Assembly (NCBI GenBank): GCA_046318595.1
Contig: JBKCTV010000015.1
Span: forward strand, 62,001 to 126,000
DNA length: 64,000 bases
Direction of reading: 5' to 3'
Source of the DNA: DAITMV01 sp046318595
GTDB taxonomy: Bacteria; Pseudomonadota; Gammaproteobacteria; Burkholderiales; Burkholderiaceae_B
The position numbers and the translations under genes were made by a program. The first letter of the stretch is position 1, and every line of letters begins with the position of its first letter. The notes below the pieces were generated by a model. That model was not told the DNA's origin. It was given only the letters and a program-made list of their open reading frames with translations, and searched no databases. Positions 50,807 to 58,817 of this stretch are shown in pieces.

Positions 50807-52728
50807 GCCGCTGGCCGTTTGTCTATGCTGGACAGGCCCATTTTTTTCAAATGCACCATTAGCAAAGAAATGGCTGCGGGGGTGACGCCAGATACCCGCG
50901 CAGCCTGCCCTAGCGTTTGCGGCTGAATGGCATTCAGTTTTTGCTGAATTTCCTTGCTCAAGCCTTTAATACCCGCATAGTCAAGGGGCGTCGGCAAAAT
51001 CGTCGTTTCATGCTTGAGCTGCCGACCGATTTCAAGCTGCTGACGTGCGACATATCCGGCGTATTTGATTTCGATCTCGACCTGCTCCGCAACTGCCGAC
51101 GTGGCGAGCGGGCGCGGCAGAAGCGGCGTTTGCAGGTCTGGGCCATACAGTTCGGCCAAATCAGCATAACTCAGCGCCGGACGCTTCAACAAATCCGCCA
51201 AGGTGTACTCTTTTTCCAAGGCCTTGCCGAGCACACGCTCGGCATCAGCGGCAGCCAATAAACGTGGATTGACCCAGGTAGAACGCAATTTTTCTATTTC
51301 GCGCGCGAGGGCCTCATGTTTTTGTCCGTAGGCTCGCCACTGGGCATCGCCGACACAACCCATTTGTCGACCAAGCTCGGTCAAACGCTGATCGGCATTG
51401 TCTTCCCGCAAACTCAGGCGATACTCGGCACGGCTCGTGAACATGCGATAAGGCTCCGATACGCCACGGGTTACCAAGTCGTCAGCCAAGACCCCCAAAT
51501 ACGCCTGATCGCGACGCGGCGTCCATGCGTCTTTTTCCTGCACACGTAAAGCCGCATTGATACCCGCCAAGAGCCCCTGCGCGGCCGCCTCTTCATAACC
51601 CGTCGTACCATTGATCTGACCGGCGAAAAACAAGCCTTCGATCGCTTTGGTTTCCAGTGAGCCCGTTAATGCCGTTGGGTCGAAATAATCGTATTCGATA
51701 GCATAGCCCGGTCGCAAAATATGCGCATTTTCTAAACCGGCGATCGAACGAACCAAATCGAGCTGAACGTCGAACGGCAAACTCGTAGAAATACCATTCG
51801 GGTAAAACTCGTTGGTTTGCAAGCCTTCGGGCTCCAGAAAAATTTGATGCGCGGGCTTGTCGGCAAAGCGATGAATCTTGTCTTCGATCGACGGGCAATA
51901 ACGTGGCCCCACCCCTTCGATGACACCTGTATACATCGGGCTGCGGTCCAAACCCCGACGAATGATCGAATGCGTCGTTTCATTTGTATGTCCGATCCAG
52001 CAAGGCAACTGCGGGGGATGCATAGCAGTCGAGCCACGAAACGAAAACACGGGAATCGGGTCAAGATCGCCGGGCTGCTCGATCAGCCTGGAGAAATCGA
52101 TACTGCGGCCATCGATGCGTGGTGGCGTACCAGTTTTCAAACGACCTTGCGGCAGTTTGAGATCTATCAATCGTTGGGCCAATGATATGGCGGGCGGATC
52201 ACCGGCACGACCGGCCGCATAATTTTGCAAACCCACATGCACCAAACCATTGAGAAATGTCCCGACAGTCAAAACGACTGTTTTTGCTTCGAACACCAAA
52301 CCGATTTGCGTTTTAACGCCACAGATACGGTTATTTTCCAGCAACAAGTCGTCTACGCCCTGCTGGAACAAATTAAGGTTCGGCTGGTTTTCCAAACGAC
52401 TACGAATGGCTTGCCGGTACAACAGCCGGTCAGCTTGCGCACGAGTGGCCCGGACCGCCGGGCCTTTGGAGCCGTTCAAAATACGAAACTGAATGCCGGC
52501 CTCATCCGTCGCCAAAGCCATCGCACCGCCTAATGCGTCGACCTCCTTTACCAAGTGGCCTTTACCGATGCCGCCAATCGACGGGTTGCACGACATCTGC
52601 CCCAACGTCTCGATATTGTGCGTTAGAAGCAAGGTTTTACAACCCATGCGCGCCGCCACCAGAGCAGCCTCCGTGCCGGCGTGACCACCGCCCACAACGA
52701 TTACGTCAAACTTTTCTGTAAATTTCAT
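50803..52728 (-). CDS. mnmG: tRNA uridine-34 modification enzyme MnmG (GidA)
   Basis: 641 residues. The FAD-binding V-V-G-G-G-H-A-G-T-E-A-A is near the N-terminus. G-P-A-V-R-A-T-R-A-Q-A-D-R, C-P-S-I-E-D-K and G-Q-I-N-G-T-T-G-Y-E-E-A-A-A-Q-G signatures are present. With MnmE it adds the carboxymethylaminomethyl group to U34. The start codon is two bases from a perfect parS site whose GGAA may serve as ribosome-binding sequence. Confidence 0.98.
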   Translation of the reverse strand: MKFTEKFDVIVVGGGHAGTEAALVAARMGCKTLLLTHNIETLGQMSCNPSIGGIGKGHLVKEVDALGGAMALATDEAGIQFRILNGSKGPAVRATRAQADRLLYRQAIRSRLENQPNLNLFQQGVDDLLLENNRICGVKTQIGLVFEAKTVVLTVGTFLNGLVHVGLQNYAAGRAGDPPAISLAQRLIDLKLPQGRLKTGTPPRIDGRSIDFSRLIEQPGDLDPIPVFSFRGSTAMHPPQLPCWIGHTNETTHSIIRRGLDRSPMYTGVIEGVGPRYCPSIEDKIHRFADKPAHQIFLEPEGLQTNEFYPNGISTSLPFDVQLDLVRSIAGLENAHILRPGYAIEYDYFDPTALTGSLETKAIEGLFFAGQINGTTGYEEAAAQGLLAGINAALRVQEKDAWTPRRDQAYLGVLADDLVTRGVSEPYRMFTSRAEYRLSLREDNADQRLTELGRQMGCVGDAQWRAYGQKHEALAREIEKLRSTWVNPRLLAAADAERVLGKALEKEYTLADLLKRPALSYADLAELYGPDLQTPLLPRPLATSAVAEQVEIEIKYAGYVARQQLEIGRQLKHETTILPTPLDYAGIKGLSKEIQQKLNAIQPQTLGQAARVSGVTPAAISLLMVHLKKMGLSSIDKRPAA

Positions 52729-52730
52729 AT

Positions 52731-52746
52731 TGTTCCACGTGAAACA
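52731..52746. promoter_or_regulatory. parS site 1
   Basis: TGTTCCACGTGAAACA is an exact match to the 16-bp bacterial parS that ParB binds. It lies two bases upstream of the mnmG ATG, about 8.7 kb from dnaA and about 10 kb from oriC. Confidence 0.93.
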
Positions 52747-52858
52747 TTCGATGCCGCTAATACTTCGTTATGCTTTAGATGTCGGTATCGTTTCCTGTGA
52801 GCGACCTTATTCAACCCGCCGCTGCGCATTGAACAACGGCTTATGCCACCATGCATCT

Positions 52859-52949
52859 GGCCGGACGCCTTTTCGAGCGAGGGTGCTCCGAGCGAGAGGC
52901 GATGTCCGGTTCGAGGCCGACAGCACAGCGTTATGCCGACAAATCAGCC
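52859..52949. repeat. Dispersed intergenic repeat, copy C
   Basis: CCGGACGCCTTTTCGAGCGA, then CTCCGAGCGAGAGGCG and CAGCACAGCGTTATGCCGAC. This is the best match to copy D (53407-53499), of which it is the tandem-duplication partner, and it also resembles copies A and B elsewhere. Confidence 0.7.
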
Positions 52950-53017
52950 TTGACGACGCAGCACTTTCACCAAGCATCATTCAATAAAAAGGAAAACGCG
53001 ACAAACGAAATGCATAT

Positions 53018-53203
53018 TAAACAAAAAACGGACTATGTGCATTCCAGGATGTTTTTACGATCAAAACCCCGTCCACGAGCAGCTCTGTATTTTCCGAGCG
53101 AAACTAGCCCAGCCCTCGATAGCCAAGCGCGCGCCGATGAATGAACCGATAAAATCCCACATCGCCATCCAGATGGCCACAGACCACAATACGTTCTCCG
53201 CCG
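53018..53203 (-). pseudogene. Vestigial 3' end of tauE (duplicated fragment)
   Basis: Read on the minus strand it encodes A-E-N-V-L-W-S-V-A-I-W-M-A-M-W-D, F-I-G-S-F-I-G-A-R-L-A-I and later S-P-F-F-V-stop, matching the C-terminal ~60 residues of the intact transporter at 53532-54323 (A-E-N-V-L-W-A-A-A-I-W-M-A-M-W-N, S-P-F-F-V). An early stop and a frameshift break the middle. It has no start of its own and is a leftover of the tandem duplication. Confidence 0.85.
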
Positions 53204-53232
53204 GACGTCAACGTTTTCCGTAAATTTCATGC

Positions 53233-53248
53233 TGTTCCACGTGAAACA
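53233..53248. promoter_or_regulatory. parS site 2
   Basis: Exact TGTTCCACGTGAAACA, 502 bases from site 1. The site has no mismatch while flanking sequence in the same duplication has many, which suggests it is kept by selection. It precedes only a vestigial mnmG start. Confidence 0.93.
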
Positions 53249-53406
53249 TTCGATACGGCTATACCGGGTCATCTTGAGATATAGGTGTCGTTTCCTATGA
53301 ATACCCTTATTCATCAAGCAGTCTCTGCGCTTATACGGTCGTGCCGAAAAGGGCTGCGCTGCACCGCGCGATGTGACTCGATGTCACTGCTTGCGCGAGG
53401 CATCGT

Positions 53407-53499
53407 GCCGGACGCTTTCTCGAGCAAGGGCGCTCCAAGCGAGAGGCAGTGTCAGGCACGATGTGGACAGCACAGCGCTATGCCGACAAATCAGCCGCG
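53407..53499. repeat. Dispersed intergenic repeat, copy D
   Basis: CCGGACGCTTTCTCGAGC, CTCCAAGCGAGAGGCAG and CAGCACAGCGCTATGCCGAC, partner of copy C. Its TGTGGACAGCACAGCGCTAT segment also resembles copy A near the pilin operon. Confidence 0.7.
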
Positions 53500-53531
53500 A
53501 CTAAGCACCGTCTCACCAAACGGGAAGGCCT

Positions 53532-54323
53532 CTAAACAAAAAACGGGCTATACGCATCCCAGGCTGTTTTTAGGATCAAGGCTCCAACCACCAGCAACAG
53601 TATTTTCCGCACGAAACTGGCCCCCCTGACGATAGCCAAGCGCGAGCCGATCAATGAACCGATAAAGTTCCACATCGCCATCCAGATAGCCGCAGCCCAC
53701 AATACATTCTCTGCTGGCACGAACCATGCCAGAGACGCCAAATTACAAGCGATATTAACGAACTTGGCGCCAGCCGAAGCAACCAAAAAATCAAACCCGA
53801 ATAAAACGACAAACGCAACCATCAAAAAGCTGCCAGTGCCCGGACCAAAAAACCCATCATAAAATCCGATACCTGCACCGGTTAGCAAGCCTACCCAGCG
53901 CTCGGTGAGTGGCGTTAAACGCGGGGCATGGACACTGCCCAGATTTTTGTTGACAAACGTAAAAACAGCCACGGCGAGGAGCAAAACCGGTAACAGCAAA
54001 CGTAATACGCCGGCGCTCACATGAGCAACCGCCATCGAGCCAAGGTGCGCAAATATCAACGCCGCCGCAGTGGCTGGCAATACGGCATTCCACGGCAACG
54101 CCACCACTCTGGCATAGCGGTAAGCGGCATTTGTCGTTCCAACGATTCCCGCAAATTTGTTAGTGCCCAACAGCGTCGCCGGTAGGGTTTGCGGAAAAAG
54201 CGTGAATAGCGCCGGTATTTGAATCAGGCCGCCACCACCGGCCATCGCGTCGATCAACCCCGCTGCGAGCGAGGCTAAAGCCAAGCCCGCCAATAAACCG
54301 ATATTTAAGGATTCGAACCCCAT
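53532..54323 (-). CDS. TauE/SafE-family membrane transporter
   Basis: 263 residues from ATG 54323; a TTG at 54335 is an alternative. Seven or eight hydrophobic segments, with the family's repeated pattern G-L-I-D-A-M-A-G-G-G-G-L-I-Q-I-P in the first half and G-F-Y-D-G-F-F-G-P-G-T-G-S-F in the second. Members export sulfite, sulfoacetate or other organic anions; substrate unknown here. Its 3' end is duplicated as a pseudogene fragment downstream. Confidence 0.88.
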   Translation of the reverse strand: MGFESLNIGLLAGLALASLAAGLIDAMAGGGGLIQIPALFTLFPQTLPATLLGTNKFAGIVGTTNAAYRYARVVALPWNAVLPATAAALIFAHLGSMAVAHVSAGVLRLLLPVLLLAVAVFTFVNKNLGSVHAPRLTPLTERWVGLLTGAGIGFYDGFFGPGTGSFLMVAFVVLFGFDFLVASAGAKFVNIACNLASLAWFVPAENVLWAAAIWMAMWNFIGSLIGSRLAIVRGASFVRKILLLVVGALILKTAWDAYSPFFV

Positions 54324-54337
54324 GGAGCCTACCAATT

Positions 54338-54363
54338 AAAAGGCCGATGGTAAACCATCGGCC
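54338..54363 (-). terminator. Intrinsic terminator after pckG
   Basis: A perfect GGCCGATGGT-TT-ACCATCGGCC hairpin on the minus strand followed by TTTT. It lies between the pckG stop and the tauE start, so it ends pckG transcription. Confidence 0.85.
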
Positions 54364-54425
54364 CAAAAATCACTGCCGACGTTTAGCTAAGCGATAACCG
54401 TCAGCAACAAAAACTCCGGCAATAA

Positions 54426-56267
54426 CTACAGCGACTGGATGCGCTCGCTCAGCATTTTTTTGATGTCGTTCAGCTCATGCGGTAAACGATATTGGAGCTT
54501 GGCAAACAGTTCCTCGTGCAAGCTGAGCTCTTCGGTCCAGGCCTGTTTGTCGATCGCGGTAATTTGCGCATACTGCTCAGGCGTAAAGTTCAAGCCTTCC
54601 CAGTTCAAATCCTGATATTGCGGCGATACGCCGAAAATATTTTCCTGGCCAGCCGCGCGGTTTTCGATCCGATCGAGTATCCATTTCAGAACCCGCATGT
54701 TTTCCCCAAAACCCGGCCAGACAAACTTACCCTGTACATCGGTGCGAAACCAGTTGACACAGTAAATTTTTGGCAAGATGCCGCCTTTGGCGATTTGGGC
54801 ATGACCGATATCCAGCCAATGCTGAAAATAATCGGCCATGTTGTAGCCGCAAAACGGCAGCATAGCAAACGGATCGCGCCGCACCACGCCTTGCTGGCCG
54901 GCCGCAGCCGCGGTGGTTTCCGAGCCCATGGTAGCGGCCATGTAGACGCCCTCGTCCCAGTCACGGGCCTCGGTGACCAGCGGCACCGTCGTGGAACGGC
55001 GCCCTCCGAAAATGAACGCATCGATGATAACGCCTTCGGGGTTGTCCCAATTGCCGTCGATCACAGGGTTTTGCTCGGCAGCAACCGTAAAACGGGCATT
55101 GGGATGCGCCGCTTTGCGGCCACAATCAGGCGTCCAGTCCTGACCGGTCCAATCGACCAAATGCGCCGGCGCTTCCTTGGACATACCTTCCCACCAGACG
55201 TCGCCATCATCAGTCAGGGCGACATTCGTAAACACCACGTTTTCGCGTAGCGAGGCCATGCAGTTGAAGTTGGTCTGCTCATTGGTGCCGGGAGCGACGC
55301 CGAAATAACCCGCTTCCGGATTGATGGCATGCAGCTTGCCGTCGGCGCCAGGCTGAATCCAGGCGATGTCGTCACCGATCGTACTCACGTGCCAACCGTC
55401 GAACGCTTGCGGCGGAATCAACATCGCAAAGTTGGTTTTGCCGCAGGCGGATGGAAAAGCGGCTGCCACATGGTACTTTTTTCCCTCGGGTGAGGTAACG
55501 CCCAAAATCAGCATGTGCTCGGCCAGCCAGCCCTGACGACGGCCCATGGTCGACGCGATACGCAATGCAAAACATTTCTTGCCCAGCAGTGCGTTGCCGC
55601 CATACCCGGAACCATACGACCAGATCTCGCGGGTTTCAGGAAAGTGGACGATGTACTTGGTGTCGTTGCAAGGCCAAGCAACGTCTTTTTCGCCGGCGGC
55701 CAGTGGCTTACCGACCGTGTGCACGCAGGGCACGAACTCACCTTCGCTCCCCAGCACATCATAAACTGCACGGCCCATGCGGGTCATCAAACGCATATTG
55801 ACGACGACATACGGCGAATCGCTGAGCTCGACGCCGATATGGGCGATCGGGCTCCCCAGCGGGCCCATCGAAAACGGAATGACATATAAGGTGCGGCCGC
55901 GCATGCAACCGGCAAACAGGCCAGCGAGCGTCGTGCGCATCTCGGCGGGGGCCATCCAGTTATTGGTCGGACCGGCCTCGCGCTCTTCTTTGGAGCAGAT
56001 GTAGGTGCGGTCTTCAACCCGGGCGACATCGGTCGGATCGGACCAGGCGAGATAGGAATTGGGCCGTTTAGCCGGGTTAAGGCGACGCAATGTGCCGACG
56101 CGGACCATTTGCTCGCATAGGCGATCGGATTCCTCCTGCGAGCCGTCGCACCAGACAATCTGATCGGGCTGCGTCAAGGCAGCGACTTCCTGGACCCAGG
56201 CGATCAGCTTCTGATGTTTGACATAGGACGGCACGGACGTGCGGACAGCGGACAGCACTGCACTCAT
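54426..56267 (-). CDS. pckG: Phosphoenolpyruvate carboxykinase (GTP)
   Basis: 613 residues. The GTP-type kinase-1a loop F-P-S-A-C-G-K-T-N is present, along with the PEPCK-specific W-C-D-G-S-Q-E, I-G-D-D-I-A-W and F-G-G-R-R-S-T-T-V-P. It converts oxaloacetate to PEP, or the reverse. TCTGGAGG precedes the ATG. It stands alone, with its own terminator. Confidence 0.97.
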   Translation of the reverse strand: MSAVLSAVRTSVPSYVKHQKLIAWVQEVAALTQPDQIVWCDGSQEESDRLCEQMVRVGTLRRLNPAKRPNSYLAWSDPTDVARVEDRTYICSKEEREAGPTNNWMAPAEMRTTLAGLFAGCMRGRTLYVIPFSMGPLGSPIAHIGVELSDSPYVVVNMRLMTRMGRAVYDVLGSEGEFVPCVHTVGKPLAAGEKDVAWPCNDTKYIVHFPETREIWSYGSGYGGNALLGKKCFALRIASTMGRRQGWLAEHMLILGVTSPEGKKYHVAAAFPSACGKTNFAMLIPPQAFDGWHVSTIGDDIAWIQPGADGKLHAINPEAGYFGVAPGTNEQTNFNCMASLRENVVFTNVALTDDGDVWWEGMSKEAPAHLVDWTGQDWTPDCGRKAAHPNARFTVAAEQNPVIDGNWDNPEGVIIDAFIFGGRRSTTVPLVTEARDWDEGVYMAATMGSETTAAAAGQQGVVRRDPFAMLPFCGYNMADYFQHWLDIGHAQIAKGGILPKIYCVNWFRTDVQGKFVWPGFGENMRVLKWILDRIENRAAGQENIFGVSPQYQDLNWEGLNFTPEQYAQITAIDKQAWTEELSLHEELFAKLQYRLPHELNDIKKMLSERIQSL

Positions 56268-56475
56268 GCTAAAACCTCCAGACTATATAAAATTCTTTAT
56301 AAGGCGGACGTAAGGTGCGCTGCTCGACGGCCTGGGCCGGAGACGATGCGCCACTGACAGATGACGGCGCTATGCGCCGCGATGGCCGACCCGCACAAAA
56401 TGGTTGGTGATTTTACCATGCGTCACCAAACTGAAACAGCTATTTTTATGTGGCCAACAGCAGGGGAAAGTTCCC

Positions 56476-57456
56476 TCAGTCGAGCGGTTTACTCGTGGGG
56501 GCAGCCAGATAGGCGTGCCAGCGCGGGTGCGGGTCGCGCAGGTACTGCTCACGCGCAAGATCGGCCGCCTCTTGGTCCCAACCATCCTCGCGGTACAGGC
56601 GGATCATGGCTTCGACGAGCACAGGGCTGTTCGGGTACGCTTTCAACCAGCGCTCGCCATACGTCAGCGCTTCGCGATTGCGCTTCGTCCGCTGTAAGAG
56701 CTCGAGCACCTGAGCGGCCTCGAAGTCGTCGATGGCAGAGCGTTTCAGCAGATCGGCCAGTAAAACAGGCTCGTCCACATAGCGCAGGAAATCCCGCAGG
56801 CGGAGGCGGATCCAGCGCTGGCTGAACGAGCGCCAGCGCAGTTCGTTCGAGGGTTCGGTGACCGGCAGTCGTTCGATCACCTGCGCAGCCAGGGCAAGCG
56901 CTGTCGGCAGATCGGTTTTTTGCAAAGCACGCCACCAATAGATCGCGGGCAATAGAGAACACTGATCGGCCAGCATGCCATCGAATAGCAATCCCGCCTG
57001 AATCGCGGGCGCTATGCTGCCATCGGCCGCCAAGGTGTTTAGCCAAGCGTCCGTCAAGTCGTGGATCGCCGTCTTGAGCATGCCTTGTCGGTCGTGCGTA
57101 CCCGGGCAAAGCGGCAAGATTCGCTCCAACGCATAAAAAGCACTATGAATCCGGGCAACAGGATCGGCTAGCGGATCGTTGAGCCAGCCCTGCAACAGCC
57201 GGATCCGGTAGGCCAGCTTATTGCACGTCGCCGGCGCAAGGGTGCGGGCGTGGCCGACGTACTGGGTGACGAGCTTTTTGATTGTGGCAAGTTCCGGTGC
57301 TTCCAAGAATTGGGTGATGAGTTCGAGACCGCGGCGCAACTCGGGATCGCCGGCCGCAACCGGCCCCAGCCACTCGCTCCAGCGCCGGCCATCCTGTTCT
57401 ATCAAGCGTGTGAATAAAGGCGTCGAAACCTGGGTCACCCTGAAGGCACCGGTCAC
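56476..57456 (-). CDS. Helical-repeat protein of unknown function, coupled to mnmE
   Basis: 326 residues, almost wholly alpha-helical, Leu/Ala-rich, with TPR-like C-terminal segments (E-A-L-T-Y-G-E-R-W-L-K-A-Y-P-N-S and R-L-Y-R-E-D-G-W-D-Q-E-A). The end recalls the C-terminal helical region of some SWIM-zinc-finger-associated proteins, but no zinc motif is present. No signal peptide. Its ATG overlaps the mnmE stop, so it is translated with mnmE. Function unknown. Confidence 0.6.
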   Translation of the reverse strand: MTGAFRVTQVSTPLFTRLIEQDGRRWSEWLGPVAAGDPELRRGLELITQFLEAPELATIKKLVTQYVGHARTLAPATCNKLAYRIRLLQGWLNDPLADPVARIHSAFYALERILPLCPGTHDRQGMLKTAIHDLTDAWLNTLAADGSIAPAIQAGLLFDGMLADQCSLLPAIYWWRALQKTDLPTALALAAQVIERLPVTEPSNELRWRSFSQRWIRLRLRDFLRYVDEPVLLADLLKRSAIDDFEAAQVLELLQRTKRNREALTYGERWLKAYPNSPVLVEAMIRLYREDGWDQEAADLAREQYLRDPHPRWHAYLAAPTSKPLD

Positions 57457-58817
57457 TTACCGATGCAAAACCGACCAAAAATTAATCCTAGCAGATCGTC
57501 GGCAACTAAGCGACCGGTGATTTCCCCTAGGGCGTCATGCGCCAGACGCAACTCTTCGGCGAACAGGTCGAGGACCCGATCGTCGTGCCGGGCATGCGCC
57601 GCCGCCTGGTCGAGGTGGTCGGCGGCGCATTTGAGCGCTTCGAGGTGTCGTTGACGCGCGAGGAAAGCAAACGTCTGGCCGGGTAAAAGACCACAGCGTT
57701 GAAAAACGATCCGCTGCAACCCGTCCAGGCCGACACCGGTTTGGGCAGAGATATAAACCGCATCATCGCTGGACGGTGGCCAGTCATCGTCCAACAAATC
57801 GGCTTTGTTGAAAATACGAACGATCGGCACGGCAGACGGCCAGGCCAGTGCCAACGACTGATCTTCGAGCGTCATGCCCTCTGTGGCATCCAGGATATGA
57901 AAAATTAGATCCGCCTGCCGCAGACTGGCACGGGTGCGCTCGATACCAATCGTTTCGACCTCGTCGGTGGTATCGCGCAGGCCCGCTGTATCGGTCAGCA
58001 CCACGGGCAGGCCACCGATTTCGAGCGTCTGGCTAATTCGGTCGCGGGTTGTACCAGGCACGGGACTGACGATCGCCACGTCGTCCTGCGCCAAGGCATT
58101 CAATAAACTGCTTTTACCGACATTGGGCCGGCCGGCGAGAACGATCCGAACACCATCGCGCAAGCGTGCGCCCTGCTCGGCCTGATCCCGCAAATGTTGC
58201 AATTGCGCACGCGCCTGCATCAATGCTTCGCGGGCGCCGGCTTTTTCGAGAAAGTCGATTTCCTCTTCGGGAAAATCGAGGGTCGCCTCGACCAATAAGC
58301 GAAGGTTCACAAGCGTTGTCGCCAATTGCTCGACCCGTCGTGAAAACTCCCCGCAGAGAGAAGCAGCGGCCGCCTTGGCAGCACTCTGACTGCGGGCTTC
58401 GATCAAATCGGCCACGGCTTCGGCCTGGGTGAGATCAATCTTGCCGTTCAAAAAGGCTTTCTCGGTAAACTCACCGGGCCGCGCCAACCGCAGGCCCGTG
58501 GACTGACCAAGCTGCAGTAAACGCCTTAAAACAGCCTGCAAAACGGCCGGTCCGCCGTGGCCCTGAAATTCGAAAACATGCTCGCCGGTGTAGGAGGCCG
58601 GTCCCGGGAAAAAAAGTCCGACTCCCTGATCGATCGCCGCCCCGGCATCGTCCGATAAAGTCAGGAGTGTGGCGATGCGCGGCACCAACGGCCGGGGCGA
58701 GATCTGACGGATCAACCCGTCTAGGGCAGCGAGTGTCGGGCTGGAAACACGAACGATACCTACGCCGCCGTGACCGGGCGGCGTGGCGATGGCGATGATG
58801 GGAGCATCATCCTGCAC
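57453..58817 (-). CDS. mnmE: tRNA modification GTPase MnmE
   Basis: 454 residues. The N-terminal folate-binding domain (I-A-T-P-P-G-H-G-G-V-G-I-V-R) is followed by a helical domain, an inserted G domain with G-R-P-N-V-G-K-S-S (G1), D-T-A-G-L-R-D-T (G3) and N-K-A-D (G4), and the invariant C-terminal F-C-I-G-K. It works with MnmG on U34. It overlaps the yidC 3' end by 11 bases. Confidence 0.98.
   Translation of the reverse strand: MQDDAPIIAIATPPGHGGVGIVRVSSPTLAALDGLIRQISPRPLVPRIATLLTLSDDAGAAIDQGVGLFFPGPASYTGEHVFEFQGHGGPAVLQAVLRRLLQLGQSTGLRLARPGEFTEKAFLNGKIDLTQAEAVADLIEARSQSAAKAAAASLCGEFSRRVEQLATTLVNLRLLVEATLDFPEEEIDFLEKAGAREALMQARAQLQHLRDQAEQGARLRDGVRIVLAGRPNVGKSSLLNALAQDDVAIVSPVPGTTRDRISQTLEIGGLPVVLTDTAGLRDTTDEVETIGIERTRASLRQADLIFHILDATEGMTLEDQSLALAWPSAVPIVRIFNKADLLDDDWPPSSDDAVYISAQTGVGLDGLQRIVFQRCGLLPGQTFAFLARQRHLEALKCAADHLDQAAAHARHDDRVLDLFAEELRLAHDALGEITGRLVADDLLGLIFGRFCIGK

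Larger units (their letters stand above)
52703..53204. repeat. Tandem duplication, left unit (unit 1)
   Basis: This unit carries the first ~9 codons of the real mnmG, parS 1, repeat copy C and a decayed copy of the 3' end of tauE. The next unit repeats the same order. At the mnmG/parS end the offset between units is exactly 502 bases (52703 to 53205; parS 52731 to 53233); it grows to 514 at the tauE end, so small indels lie in between. The copies are diverged, so the event is not recent. Confidence 0.85.
53205..53707. repeat. Tandem duplication, right unit (unit 2)
   Basis: It starts with a vestige of the mnmG 5' end (minus-strand M-K-F-T-E-N-V-D-V against M-K-F-T-E-K-F-D-V in the real gene), then parS 2 and repeat copy D, and runs into the intact tauE 3' end. 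The junction 53204/53205 joins tauE-like to mnmG-like sequence, as a tandem duplication predicts. Confidence 0.85.

Noticed and set aside
52851..53144. Small plus-strand frame in the mnmG–tauE spacer
   Set aside because: It crosses repeat copy C and the tauE relic and is explained by the duplication; no ribosome-binding site.
54492..55250. 252-aa plus-strand frame opposite pckG
   Set aside because: pckG is unmistakable on the other strand over the whole stretch; the plus frame has no recognisable motifs or ribosome-binding site.
56340..56390. Possible fifth copy of the dispersed repeat upstream of pckG
   Set aside because: Only short pieces (ACTGACAGATGACGGCGCTATG-like) match; too weak without an alignment.
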